From an alpha proteobacterium BAL199 (lineage in GTDB: Bacteria > Pseudomonadota > Alphaproteobacteria > Thalassobaculales > Thalassobaculaceae): 64,000 nt of DNA. The notes beneath the pieces are model-generated. The model was given only the letters and a program-made list of their open reading frames with translations. It did not search any database and had not been told where the DNA came from. Both the position numbers and the translations under genes were made by a program. Of the stretch, positions 55,709 through 64,000 are shown piece after piece. Location of the stretch: assembly GCA_000171835.1 (NCBI GenBank), contig ABHC01000007.1, forward strand, positions 124,001 through 188,000, given 5' to 3'. How positions within the stretch are numbered: position 1 is the stretch's first letter; every line of letters begins with the position of its first letter.

Positions 55709-57214
55709 ATGGATGCTTTCCTGCTGGCGCTGCCGCTGGTGTTTCAGCCCAACGTCCTCGCTGTCATGGCAATGGCCGCCATCTTCGGTCTGTTCGTCGG
55801 GTCGGTCCCTGGACTGACCGCGACGATGGCGACAGCGCTGCTGGTGCCGCTGACCTTCTTCATGGATCCGGTGCCGGCGATCGCCGCGATGGTGACAGCG
55901 ACTGCCATGGCGATCTTCGCCGGCGACATCCCGGGCGCCCTGCTGCGGGTTCCCGGCACCCCGGCATCCGCCGCCTATGCTTCCGAAGCGTTTGCCATGA
56001 CCCAGAAGGGCCTGGCCGAACGCGCGCTTGGCACCAGCCTGGTCGGTTCGGCGATCGGCGGCATGTTCGGCACGGTCGTCTTGGTACTGTCGGCTCCGCA
56101 GCTCGCCGAGGTGGCGCTGCAGTTCACCCAGTTCGAGTATTTCTGGCTGGCCTGCCTGGGCTTAAGCTGCGCCGTGTTCGTGTCCACCGCCTCGCCGACC
56201 AAGGGCACCGTGTCGCTGCTGATCGGGCTGATGCTGGCCACCGTCGGGATCGACATCACCGCCGGCCATCCGCGCTACACCTTTGGCATCCCGGATCTGC
56301 TGGGCGGGGTAGCGTTCATCCCGGCAATGATCGGCATGTTCGCGGTCGCCGAGATTCTGCGCAACGTCGTGTCAACCAGGGTGATCGAACCGCCGAAGCT
56401 GGAGCATCTGTTCCGCGTGTTCCACGGTCTCGGCGGCGTGTTCAAGCGCTACTGGCGGGGCCTGGTCCGCGGCAGCGTTCTCGGCACCGCAGTCGGCATC
56501 CTGCCCGGCGCCGGCGGCGACATCGCCGCCTGGGTCGCCTATGCCCTCAGCAAGAAGCTGTCGAAGGAACCGGAGAAGTTCGGCACCGGTCATGTCGAGG
56601 GCATCGTCGATGCCGGCGCTGCCAACAACGCCGCGCTCAGCGGTGCCTGGGTCCCTGCCCTGGTGTTCGGGATCCCCGGTGACTCGATCACCGCCATTGT
56701 GATCGGCGTGCTGTACGTGAAGGGCATGAACCCCGGCCCGACCGTTTTCATGCAGAACCCGGAACTGATCTACGGGGTGTTCATCACCTTCTTCCTGGCC
56801 AACATCGTGCTGATTCCGTTCGGCTTCGCCGCAATAGGCCTTGCCCGGCACATCCTGCGCATCCCGCGCACCATCGTGTGGCCGATCGTGCTGCTGTTCT
56901 CGATGGTCGGTGCCTACGCCATCGACAACAGCCTGTTCGGCATCGTCGTCATGCTCAGCGTCGGTGTACTGGCCTTCCTGATGGAAGAGAACGGTTTCCC
57001 GGTGGCGCCGGCAATCCTGGGCCTGGTGCTCGGCCCGATGCTGGAGGGCAATTTCATGACCGCCATGATCAAGGCCGACGGCAATCTGCTCGGCTTCTTC
57101 GAACGCCCGATCGCCGCCGCCCTGGGGGCCATCACGCTACTGCTGTGGTCGACCCCGCTGATCCTGATGGCGGCCCGCCGTGTCCGGATGCATTCGGCAA
57201 CCGAACGCGGCTAG
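55709..57214 (+). CDS. Tripartite tricarboxylate transporter large subunit TctA
   Basis: A 501-residue permease with about 12 helices. Conserved TctA motifs are GLFVGSVPGLTATMATALLVPLTF-like (near residue 27), AIFAGDIPGALLRVPGTPASAA, and the second GILPGAGGDIAAWVAYALSKK and FGIPGDSITAI elements. Start at MDAFLLAL 10 bases after tctB. Together with TctC and TctB it makes a complete transporter. Confidence 0.96.
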   Translation: MDAFLLALPLVFQPNVLAVMAMAAIFGLFVGSVPGLTATMATALLVPLTFFMDPVPAIAAMVTATAMAIFAGDIPGALLRVPGTPASAAYASEAFAMTQKGLAERALGTSLVGSAIGGMFGTVVLVLSAPQLAEVALQFTQFEYFWLACLGLSCAVFVSTASPTKGTVSLLIGLMLATVGIDITAGHPRYTFGIPDLLGGVAFIPAMIGMFAVAEILRNVVSTRVIEPPKLEHLFRVFHGLGGVFKRYWRGLVRGSVLGTAVGILPGAGGDIAAWVAYALSKKLSKEPEKFGTGHVEGIVDAGAANNAALSGAWVPALVFGIPGDSITAIVIGVLYVKGMNPGPTVFMQNPELIYGVFITFFLANIVLIPFGFAAIGLARHILRIPRTIVWPIVLLFSMVGAYAIDNSLFGIVVMLSVGVLAFLMEENGFPVAPAILGLVLGPMLEGNFMTAMIKADGNLLGFFERPIAAALGAITLLLWSTPLILMAARRVRMHSATERG

Positions 57215-57253
57215 ACTGCCGCCGCGATGTGATCCGCGGTGGAAGGAACGGCG

Positions 57254-58621
57254 ATGGACGGCTGGCTGAAGGCGGCACTGGACTACATTCCCGACTGGCT
57301 TGAGCATCAGGTCCGGGTGACCGAGCAACCGGGCTGCGCAATCGCCGTAGCTCATCGTGGCGAGGTCGTTCTGGAACGAGCGTTCGGGCATGCCAACCTT
57401 TCGTCCGGCGAGGCGCTGACACCGCGCCACCGACTGCGGGTCGCCTCGCACTCCAAGAGCTTCACCTCGGCGGGCATCCTGAAGCTGCGCGAAGCTGATC
57501 GGCTGCGGCTCGACGATCCGGTCGGGCGTTACGTCGACGGGCTGCACCCCGACGTCGCAGCCGCCACCATTACCCAGGTGCTGTCACACAGCGCCGGGCT
57601 GATCCGCGACGGTCTCGACGCCGGTCAGTGGCAGGACCGTCGTCCGTATCTGAACGAAAGCCAGCTGCGGTCCGCCCTTGCCGAAGCCCCGGTCCTGCCG
57701 GCGAGCACCCGGTTCAAGTACTCCAACCACGGATTCGGTCTTCTGGGACTCGTCATCCAGGCAGTCACCGGAGAGCCGTACCGCACGTGGATTCACCGCG
57801 AGATCGTCACCGCATCGGGCCTGGAAGAGACCGTGCCAGACGTGCCGGTACCCAACGACGTGCCCTTCGCGCGCGGGCACAGCGGCAAACTGCCGCTCGG
57901 CCGCCGGGTGGTGGTACCCGGCGACAACGACACGATGGCGCTGAGTTCGGCGACCGGCTTCGTCTCGACCGCCGGGGACCTCGCCCGGTTCTTTGCCAGC
58001 CTGGACCCCGAAGCGGAGCGCAGCGTGCTGTCGCCAGAGAGCCGTCGCGAGATGGTCCGAAAGCACTGGCACGAGCCTCATTCAAGTCTTGGCCGGCACT
58101 ACGGCCTGGGCCTGACCCTCGGGCAGGTCGGCGACTGGGAGTGGTTCGGGCACGGCGGCGGCTTCCAGAGCTGCATCAGCCGGACTGCCGCCCTGCCCGG
58201 CCGGGAACTTGTCGTCTCGATCCTGACCAACGCGGTCGACGGCTTGGCGCATCCCTGGTCGGACGGCGCCATTCGGCTGCTTCGCGAGTTCGAGAAGCGC
58301 GGCGCCCCCAGCGATAGCGCTCTCGACTGGACCGGCCGCTGGTGGACGTTGTGGGCCGCGATCGACCTAGTACCCGCCGGCGATCATGTCGTCGTCGCCA
58401 CGCCGGGAACCGCCAGCCCGTTCCTTGACGCCAGCGAGATCGCGGTTACCGGACCGGATCAGGGGACCATCCGGCTGGCCGGCGGATTCGCCAATCACGG
58501 CGAAGGCGCCCGGCTGGTCCGCGGCGGCGATGGCAAGGTCAGCGAGCTGTGGCTCGGCGGCACCAAGTTCCTGCCGGAGGCCGCGCTGTCGGATGAGTTG
58601 CGACAACGCTACGACAACTGA
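57254..58621 (+). CDS. Serine hydrolase, beta-lactamase class C family
   Basis: A 455-residue penicillin-recognising-fold protein. The nucleophile is in SHSKSFT (S-x-x-K) near residue 71, the Tyr motif is YSNHG, and HGGGFQS replaces KTG. No signal peptide is visible, so it is probably cytoplasmic and may be an esterase or peptidase rather than a lactamase. It sits 39 bases after tctA on the same strand, so it may process the imported compound. GGAAGGAA supports the ATG. Confidence 0.9.
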   Translation: MDGWLKAALDYIPDWLEHQVRVTEQPGCAIAVAHRGEVVLERAFGHANLSSGEALTPRHRLRVASHSKSFTSAGILKLREADRLRLDDPVGRYVDGLHPDVAAATITQVLSHSAGLIRDGLDAGQWQDRRPYLNESQLRSALAEAPVLPASTRFKYSNHGFGLLGLVIQAVTGEPYRTWIHREIVTASGLEETVPDVPVPNDVPFARGHSGKLPLGRRVVVPGDNDTMALSSATGFVSTAGDLARFFASLDPEAERSVLSPESRREMVRKHWHEPHSSLGRHYGLGLTLGQVGDWEWFGHGGGFQSCISRTAALPGRELVVSILTNAVDGLAHPWSDGAIRLLREFEKRGAPSDSALDWTGRWWTLWAAIDLVPAGDHVVVATPGTASPFLDASEIAVTGPDQGTIRLAGGFANHGEGARLVRGGDGKVSELWLGGTKFLPEAALSDELRQRYDN

Positions 58622-58634
58622 AACCTGGACGAGC

Positions 58635-59855
58635 CTACACTACCACTGGCTCCCTGGCCGGCATGCGCGCCAGCAGCAGCACCAACCCAGCGGCCGCGGT
58701 CGAGATCCACAGGGCGCCGAACCAGACCACGGTATAGCCGCCGGTCAGATCGAAGCCGAGGCCGCCGGCCATGGCGCCAAGCGCGCCGCCGATGGCGTGC
58801 CCGGCGGCGATCAGGCCCATTGCCAAGCCCATGACCCGCACGCCGACATGGCTCGCCACCAGGCTCGCGGTCGCCGGAATGGTGGCGTAGTCGACCATCC
58901 CGAACACCGCCGCAAATAGGAACAGCTGGTTGACGTCGTTGCCCACCCGCATCAGCAGCACGAAGGTGAGCGCCCTGCCCGCGTAGATCCCGGCCAGCAG
59001 CAGCGGCCGGTTCACCCGGTCGGTCAGCCAGCCGGCCACGATCATTCCCAGCAGGTTAACCGCCGACAGCACGCCGTAGGCCGCGGCACTCGGCAGTGGG
59101 GGGAAACCGCAAAGTGCCGCGTATGGCAGGAAATGCGTCTCGATCACGCCGGTGGTCGTGAAACCGCAGGCCAGGAAGCTCCAGAACAAGATGTGAAAGG
59201 CCGGCGTGGCCAGCACCTGTCGAAGATCGTCACGCAGACTGGATACCGTGATCGCGCTTTGCCGCGCCGCGTCCCGCGACCGTCGCGCCAGCATGACCAT
59301 GACGACAACGCCCAGAACCAGACAGGCGGCCGCCAGCCCGCCGAAGCTCCAGCGCCAGCTCACGGCTGTCAGCAGGACCGCGAGCGCGGGAACGATCAGG
59401 AACTGACCAGCCGTCGCACCCGACGTGGCCACGCCGGTCGCCAGCCCGCGCCCTTGCTCCGTTAGCCGGGCAATTGCCGTCGCCACCACATGCGTCGACA
59501 CAATGCCGAAACCGACCGCGCCGACCCCCGCGAAGCCGACCGCGAACAACCACGGCCTGTCCGACACGGCGACCAGCCCGCAGCCGAGACCGATGGTCAT
59601 GAGCCCGAGCGCCAGCGTCGGCAGCGGCCCGCGACGGTCGGCCAGCCAGCCGGCAACCGGTGCCACGGCCGCCATCGCAACCAACGCCGCGGCGCCGACG
59701 CCCGACACGAAGCTGCGCGACCAGCCGAACTCCGCCTCCCAGACCGGCATCACCAAACCCAGCGTTGCGCGCGCCGAGAACGCCAGCGCGAGGGCGAGGA
59801 AGCCGATGGTGACGACGATCCCGATCCGCGTCTGGTGCGATGAACCGAATTCCAT
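58635..59855 (-). CDS. MFS transporter
   Basis: A 406-residue protein with 12 hydrophobic helices in two halves of six. The inter-helix ADRRGPLPTLALGLM motif of the major facilitator superfamily and WEAEFGWSRSFVSG near the N-terminus, common in oxalate/monocarboxylate-type members, are visible. It is divergent from a LysR gene with a perfect dyad between them, so it is probably under that regulator's control. Confidence 0.93.
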   Translation of the reverse strand: MEFGSSHQTRIGIVVTIGFLALALAFSARATLGLVMPVWEAEFGWSRSFVSGVGAAALVAMAAVAPVAGWLADRRGPLPTLALGLMTIGLGCGLVAVSDRPWLFAVGFAGVGAVGFGIVSTHVVATAIARLTEQGRGLATGVATSGATAGQFLIVPALAVLLTAVSWRWSFGGLAAACLVLGVVVMVMLARRSRDAARQSAITVSSLRDDLRQVLATPAFHILFWSFLACGFTTTGVIETHFLPYAALCGFPPLPSAAAYGVLSAVNLLGMIVAGWLTDRVNRPLLLAGIYAGRALTFVLLMRVGNDVNQLFLFAAVFGMVDYATIPATASLVASHVGVRVMGLAMGLIAAGHAIGGALGAMAGGLGFDLTGGYTVVWFGALWISTAAAGLVLLLARMPAREPVVV

Positions 59856-59930
59856 GTCGATCTCCTGAATTGGAGACCTACAGATGCCCCGCTGTTGCCA
59901 GCCTCACAAACGATCGCTCTGGCACTTCAG

Positions 59931-59945
59931 TTTAGCTGAGCTAAA
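59931..59945. promoter_or_regulatory. Perfect dyad TTTAGCT-G-AGCTAAA, LysR operator candidate
   Basis: A 7-1-7 perfect palindrome that includes the LysR T-N11-A pattern. It lies eight bases before the LysR start and 75 bases from the MFS start, in their 98-base divergent gap. The position near the LysR start suits autorepression plus control of the MFS gene. Confidence 0.6.
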
Positions 59946-59953
59946 GTCCCGAC

Positions 59954-60835
59954 ATGATTCCTCGTCTCGATCTGCTGCACACCTTCTTCGTCGTCGCCCG
60001 CGCCGGCAGCATGAAAGCGGCCGCTGCCGAACTCGGCGTGACCCCGGGAGCCGTCAGCCAGCGGATCCGCGAGTTGGAGAGCCGCTCGGGCCGCCGGCTG
60101 TTCGAACGTGGCCGAGCCGGGACCACCCCATCGTCGGCCGGTGCACTGCTCTACGCCGCGGTCGGCAACGCCTTCGGAACGCTGGAAGCGATATCAACGG
60201 AACTCAGCGATTCCGGGCGCGGCAGCCGGCTCCAGATCACGGTCATGCCATCCTTCGCCGCCACTTGGCTGATTCCCCGCCTCGGCCGCTTCAACGCGGC
60301 GCATCCGGCGGTGACGGTGTCCATCGAAACCGATACGCGGGTCGTCGACCTGCGCAAGGAACCGATCGACCTCGCGATCCGCCACGGACTTGGCCGCTAT
60401 CCAGATCTGGAAACCCGCTGGATCGCGTCGCCGGAGATGATCGTCGTGGCAAGTCCGGGCCTGATCGCCGGGTCGCTTCCGGTCACGAACCCCGCCGACT
60501 GCCTGAGGTTTCCGCTGCTGCAGGATCGCGACCGTCGGAACTGGCGCTTGTGGTTCGAAGCCCAGGGCGTCGATCCGAGCGGGATGCGGGCCGGATCGTC
60601 GTTCTCCGACGATCAACTGCTGGTTCGCGCGGCAGCGCACGGCCAGGGGCTGGCGCTGGTCCGCGATCTGTACGCCGCCGAGGAGATCGCCGACGGCCGG
60701 CTGGTGCGTGTACTCGACACCACATGGCCGACCGAGTTCGCCTATTACCTCGTCGGCCTTCCAGCGACCTTCGAACGCCCGGCGGTTCGCGCCTTCGCCT
60801 CCTGGCTGCTTGCCGAAGCCACCGTTGGGCTGTAG
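59954..60835 (+). CDS. LysR-family transcriptional regulator
   Basis: A 293-residue regulator: winged helix (about 5-65; FFVVARAGSMKAAAAELGVTPGAVSQRIRELE) and a periplasmic-binding-protein-like ligand domain (about 90-290) of the GcvA-like subgroup, with LDLAIRHGLGRYPDLETRW-type sequence. Intact, unlike the LysR gene at 24579. It probably regulates the divergent MFS gene and perhaps the CmcJ-family gene 128 bases downstream. Confidence 0.94.
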   Translation: MIPRLDLLHTFFVVARAGSMKAAAAELGVTPGAVSQRIRELESRSGRRLFERGRAGTTPSSAGALLYAAVGNAFGTLEAISTELSDSGRGSRLQITVMPSFAATWLIPRLGRFNAAHPAVTVSIETDTRVVDLRKEPIDLAIRHGLGRYPDLETRWIASPEMIVVASPGLIAGSLPVTNPADCLRFPLLQDRDRRNWRLWFEAQGVDPSGMRAGSSFSDDQLLVRAAAHGQGLALVRDLYAAEEIADGRLVRVLDTTWPTEFAYYLVGLPATFERPAVRAFASWLLAEATVGL

Positions 60836-60963
60836 CCACGGGCATGAATTTCATTCATGTCGACCTGAACCGAACTCGTTGGTATCCCGCCGTCGCAATC
60901 GCCAATTCTTCGTGATCGATCATTGCCGGTCAGGCACCGGCTGCGACAACGAGGAAGCGAGCC

Positions 60964-61851
60964 ATGAGCGTACAGACAGCGAACCGGGCCATCCCCGCCC
61001 CAACGCCCAGCCTTTCGAGTCGCTCTGCATTCACCGGCGTAGAGGCCGCGCTGACCTTCATCACGCCGTCGGACACCAAGCCGGTGTTCCAGAGCTCCGC
61101 GTTCACCGGCGGAGCGCCGCGGGTGTTCTTCGAGACCGAGCACCATACAGTCCCGATCCACGACATGCGCCCGATCGCCGGGTCGCTGTCGCTGGACCGC
61201 GAGGGCTTCGAACTCCTCCGTCACGAGACCGCGGTCGAGGATCTGTACGACGATGCGGCGATCGAAGGGCCGTATTACCGCGAGATCGAAGCGATGCTGC
61301 GCAAGGCCCTGGGTGCCAGTAAGGTCGTGATCTTCGATGCCACCCGCCGGTCCGACAACGGACCGGGCGCGGCCAATCCCGACGGCGCGCGCGGACCGGC
61401 CGCCCGCGTGCATGTCGACTATACCGAAAAGAGCGGCCCGCAGCGGGTCAAGGATCTGCTGGGCGAGGACGAAGCCGAGCGCCTGACACAGAGCGGCGCC
61501 CGTATCGTCCAGATCAATGTCTGGCGGCCAATCCGCGGTCCGGTCGAGCGCTCCCCCCTCGCGCTCGCCGATGCGTCAAGCGTCCCGCCGGCGGACCTGA
61601 TCGCCACCGACCAGGTGTTTCCGAACCGGGTCGGCGAGATCTACCACCTCGCCCACAACCCACAGCACCGCTGGTACTACGCGCCGTGGATGACCCCCGA
61701 CGAGGTGCTGCTGATCAAGGGCTGGGACAGCTTGAATGACGGCCGCGCCCGCTTCACCCCGCACGGCGCCTTCAATCAGCCGGACACGCCGGCCACGGCG
61801 GCACCGCGCGAGAGCATCGAGGTGCGGACTCTGGTGGTTATCGAAGACTGA
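60964..61851 (+). CDS. CmcJ/NvfI-family oxidoreductase
   Basis: A 295-residue protein of the CmcJ/NvfI family, related to gibberellin GA4 desaturase and fungal AsaB, probably with a jelly-roll Fe(II)/2-oxoglutarate fold. VHVDYTEKSGPQRV holds the likely His-x-Asp metal ligands; QINVWRPIRGPVERSPLALADA and HRWYYAPWMTPDEVLLIKGWDS are the family's most conserved blocks. The substrate is unknown. LysR and MFS genes upstream suggest a small modification-export unit. Confidence 0.88.
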   Translation: MSVQTANRAIPAPTPSLSSRSAFTGVEAALTFITPSDTKPVFQSSAFTGGAPRVFFETEHHTVPIHDMRPIAGSLSLDREGFELLRHETAVEDLYDDAAIEGPYYREIEAMLRKALGASKVVIFDATRRSDNGPGAANPDGARGPAARVHVDYTEKSGPQRVKDLLGEDEAERLTQSGARIVQINVWRPIRGPVERSPLALADASSVPPADLIATDQVFPNRVGEIYHLAHNPQHRWYYAPWMTPDEVLLIKGWDSLNDGRARFTPHGAFNQPDTPATAAPRESIEVRTLVVIED

Positions 61852-61868
61852 TCGCAATGCCTCAACAC

Positions 61869-61899
61869 CCCGCCTCGGTCATCCGGCATCCGAGGCGGG
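61869..61899 (+). terminator. Hairpin after the CmcJ-family gene
   Basis: CCCGCCTCGG (61869-61878) pairs perfectly with CCGAGGCGGG (61890-61899) around an 11-base loop, 17 bases past the stop. It lacks a proper T-run (ATTGGCGTTGG follows), so termination strength is uncertain. Confidence 0.55.
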
Positions 61900-62042
61900 A
61901 TTGGCGTTGGACGGACCTATCGAAAGGCGAGAGATCGAAGCACCAGCCCGTTAACCATATGCGCTAACGAATTCTCTAAGAATACACGGTACCTCAGTAT
62001 TGACGGTATGATGACAGGCTACCGAAAAGAGAGTTCACGCCC

Positions 62043-64000
62043 GTGTCGGTTGCGACCACGAGCTCGAAGAAGAACGGCGGATCGCGCGGCATTTCACGGC
62101 GCCGTCTTTCTTTTCCAGTGTTCGGCATCGCGTCCCTGGCGCTAAGCGTCATCGGCTTCGTTCTGGTTCTTGTCTACGTCAATTCAGGAGTATCGGAGCG
62201 CGCGGCCGCGACCTGCCAAGCCAGCATCCGGCTGGCGTCGGAGCACTTGCTTCGGGTGACCGAGAACACCGACCGCATGCTTCGGGGGGTCTCGACATGG
62301 CTGCGGTTGAACCCTGAGGCGGATTTTCGCACCGATAAGACGCTGCTGGCGTTGGCCACAGTGATGAATGTCGACCCCAACGAGACATTCGCCTTCGCCG
62401 TCATCGACTCAAGCGGCGATGCCTGGCTGCTCGACGAGACGCTCGCCGGACGCCCGTTCGACATCACCAGCCGTCCCTACTTCCCGTCCATCGCATCCGC
62501 CGAGATCGGGCGGATCGCCTATGGCCCAAGAACCACCAACGCGAACACCGGCAGCGATACCCTCCCGGTGTTTCTCAAGACCCGGCACGGTGGCCAGAGC
62601 ATTACGGTCTCGACCGCGATCTCCGCCACTCGGATCGATACGGTTCTCAGGGATCTCACGCGATCCGATCAGTTCTCGACATCGATCGTCAGGAATGACG
62701 AAGCCGTGTTCTCGTCAGGACACGCCAGCCACCCACCACCCGTCGGCCCCCGCTACGAAAAATGGCTGGCCGGCCGGACCGAAAGCGATGTCCGGGACGT
62801 GTTCGTTCAAGACAAACTCGACTCAGTCGACTGCGCGCAGACGATACCGCACCTGCCATTTGTCACCATCGCCCGGGTCGACAAGATCAGCGTGCTCGAC
62901 CATTGGTTTCTCTACCTTATCGGTGTGGCGACACTGACGGTAATTACCGGTGGACTGGCGGTTTGGTCCACTCGGACGATCGGAAAGCTGCTCAGCGAGC
63001 TCGAGCACGAACATAGCGCGTTGCAGAAGAACGAACGTCTCCTGAGCGCAACATTTCATCATGCCGGAGTCGGGATCGCGAATATTGGACTGGATGGAAA
63101 GTTCTTGATGGTCAACGAGCGGTTCTCAAAGATCGTCGACCATGAACCATCTTCACTTCTGTCGATGTCGTTCGACGACATCACGCACCCCGAAGATCGC
63201 GCCGCCAGCCATGAAGGCGTGCGGGATTTGCTGAATGGAGTGCGACGCACCTACGTCGCGGAAAAACGGTACATTGGATCTCATGGCGACATTGTCTGGA
63301 CCCAACTGACGGGTGCATTGCTCACCAAAGAGGACGGAAGCCCGGACTACTTCATTTCGGTGATCGAAGATATTTCCGATCGCCGCCGAGCTCAGGAGAG
63401 CCTTCGGCTGGCGTTGGTCGATGCTGAACGCGCCAACCAAGCGAAGTCGGAGTTTCTGGCCACCATCAGCCACGAGTTCCGGACACCGCTCAATGCGATT
63501 TCCGGATTCTCCGAGATGCTCGCCTGCCGTTACTTCGGGGACCTCGGTTCGCCGAAGTATGAAGAATATGCCCACAACATCTGGTCCAGCAGCCAACATC
63601 TCCTGCAACTCGTCAACGCCACTCTCGACCTGTCGAGTGCCGAAGCCGGCAATCCGGCGCTGACCATCGAGCCGGTGGATATCGCCGAGATCGTCGACGA
63701 CTGCGTTCGCAGCCTCACCGTCGAGTTCGAGCGAGGCGGAATCACGACGTCGGTCAGCGTTCAACCTGACCGCCCACCCCTGCACGCCGATGCCGGTGCT
63801 ATCCGTCAGATCTTGCTGAATTTGCTGTCCAACGCCGTCAAGGCGACACCGCCGGGCGGATCGATCTCCGTCCGGGTCGAAGCGAACTCTGACAAACACG
63901 TCCTGGTCGTCAGCGATACCGGGATGGGGGTGCCCGAGCATCTTGTGGACCGTATGACCGACCCGTTTACCGTCATCGGCGGCAACGCCTACCATTCCCG
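62043..64000 (+). CDS. Membrane sensor histidine kinase with Cache and PAS domains (3' end cut off)
   Basis: An open frame from a GTG at 62043 runs off the window. One membrane segment (about 24-46) and a second (about 286-308) enclose a 240-residue extracytoplasmic domain of the dCache type (VIDSSGDAWLL, ITSRPYFP). A PAS domain (about 325-445) follows, then HisKA with His477 (TISHEFRTPLNAIS) and the start of an HATPase domain (Asn597 in NLLSNAVKA, Asp625 in DTGMGVP). The kinase core resembles that of the haem-type kinase at 32247. No Shine-Dalgarno is obvious; the start is tentative. Confidence 0.9.
   Translation, partial: MSVATTSSKKNGGSRGISRRRLSFPVFGIASLALSVIGFVLVLVYVNSGVSERAAATCQASIRLASEHLLRVTENTDRMLRGVSTWLRLNPEADFRTDKTLLALATVMNVDPNETFAFAVIDSSGDAWLLDETLAGRPFDITSRPYFPSIASAEIGRIAYGPRTTNANTGSDTLPVFLKTRHGGQSITVSTAISATRIDTVLRDLTRSDQFSTSIVRNDEAVFSSGHASHPPPVGPRYEKWLAGRTESDVRDVFVQDKLDSVDCAQTIPHLPFVTIARVDKISVLDHWFLYLIGVATLTVITGGLAVWSTRTIGKLLSELEHEHSALQKNERLLSATFHHAGVGIANIGLDGKFLMVNERFSKIVDHEPSSLLSMSFDDITHPEDRAASHEGVRDLLNGVRRTYVAEKRYIGSHGDIVWTQLTGALLTKEDGSPDYFISVIEDISDRRRAQESLRLALVDAERANQAKSEFLATISHEFRTPLNAISGFSEMLACRYFGDLGSPKYEEYAHNIWSSSQHLLQLVNATLDLSSAEAGNPALTIEPVDIAEIVDDCVRSLTVEFERGGITTSVSVQPDRPPLHADAGAIRQILLNLLSNAVKATPPGGSISVRVEANSDKHVLVVSDTGMGVPEHLVDRMTDPFTVIGGNAYHS

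Noticed and set aside
60844-60858. Dyad ATGAA-N5-TTCAT between LysR and the CmcJ-family gene
   Set aside because: Only 5-bp arms; too likely by chance to claim as a binding site.

Overview
This is a GC-rich window from a Gram-negative bacterium. The evidence points to an alphaproteobacterium, probably Rhodospirillales-like: rnpB a few kb before the division and cell wall (dcw) cluster, lpxC after ftsZ, a PAS_5 (PF07310) protein, a COQ9/TetR-like protein, a phasin, and tripartite tricarboxylate (Tct) and TRAP transporters. The assignment is an inference from gene content and order; no 16S gene is present.

Region 1 (1-22.7 kb) is the cell-wall block. A partial minus-strand gene (GST-like start) is followed by RNase P RNA, a PAS_5 protein, a class A penicillin-binding protein with an unusual nuclease-fold tail, and a small entericidin-like lipoprotein on the minus strand. 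An uninterrupted plus-strand dcw operon follows: mraZ, rsmH, ftsL, ftsI, murE, murF, mraY, murD, ftsW, murG, murC, murB, ddl, ftsQ, ftsA, ftsZ. Most neighbours overlap by 1-14 bases. Upstream of mraZ, four boxes spaced exactly 10 bp apart fit the known MraZ operator pattern. lpxC follows after a terminator.

Region 2 (23.7-28.4 kb) looks accessory: an azoreductase, a LysR regulator broken by a frameshift, and a compact mercury-resistance locus (merR divergent from merF-merA-merB), closed by a strong terminator shared with ilvE.

Region 3 (28.4-34.9 kb) carries ilvE, a MarR regulator, an OmpR/EnvZ-type two-component pair, a histidine kinase with a haem-type CxxCH sensor domain, csaA and a phasin.

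Region 4 (34.9-42.2 kb) is mostly minus strand: an operon reading lgt, midA-like methyltransferase, pgeF, an M24-fold hydrolase lacking most metal ligands, and a lipoprotein; then a DUF2892 protein, hldD and an HD-domain protein, with ubiK on the plus strand.

Region 5 (42.5-50.7 kb) is ybjN, proC, a COQ9/TetR-like gene, prs, rplY, pth and ychF. Between prs and rplY sits a metal-type MerR regulator followed by a MerR-type promoter and two TRAP transporter membrane genes without a binding protein. This looks like an insertion carrying its own switch.

Region 6 (50.7-64 kb) is accessory metabolism and transport: a transglutaminase-like protein, an XRE-cupin regulator with GNAT and YdcZ genes, a dienelactone hydrolase, a complete tctCBA operon with a serine hydrolase, an MFS exporter divergent from a LysR gene with a perfect dyad between them, a CmcJ/NvfI-family enzyme, and a large membrane histidine kinase cut by the window end. 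No CRISPR array, tRNA, rRNA or insertion sequence was recognised.
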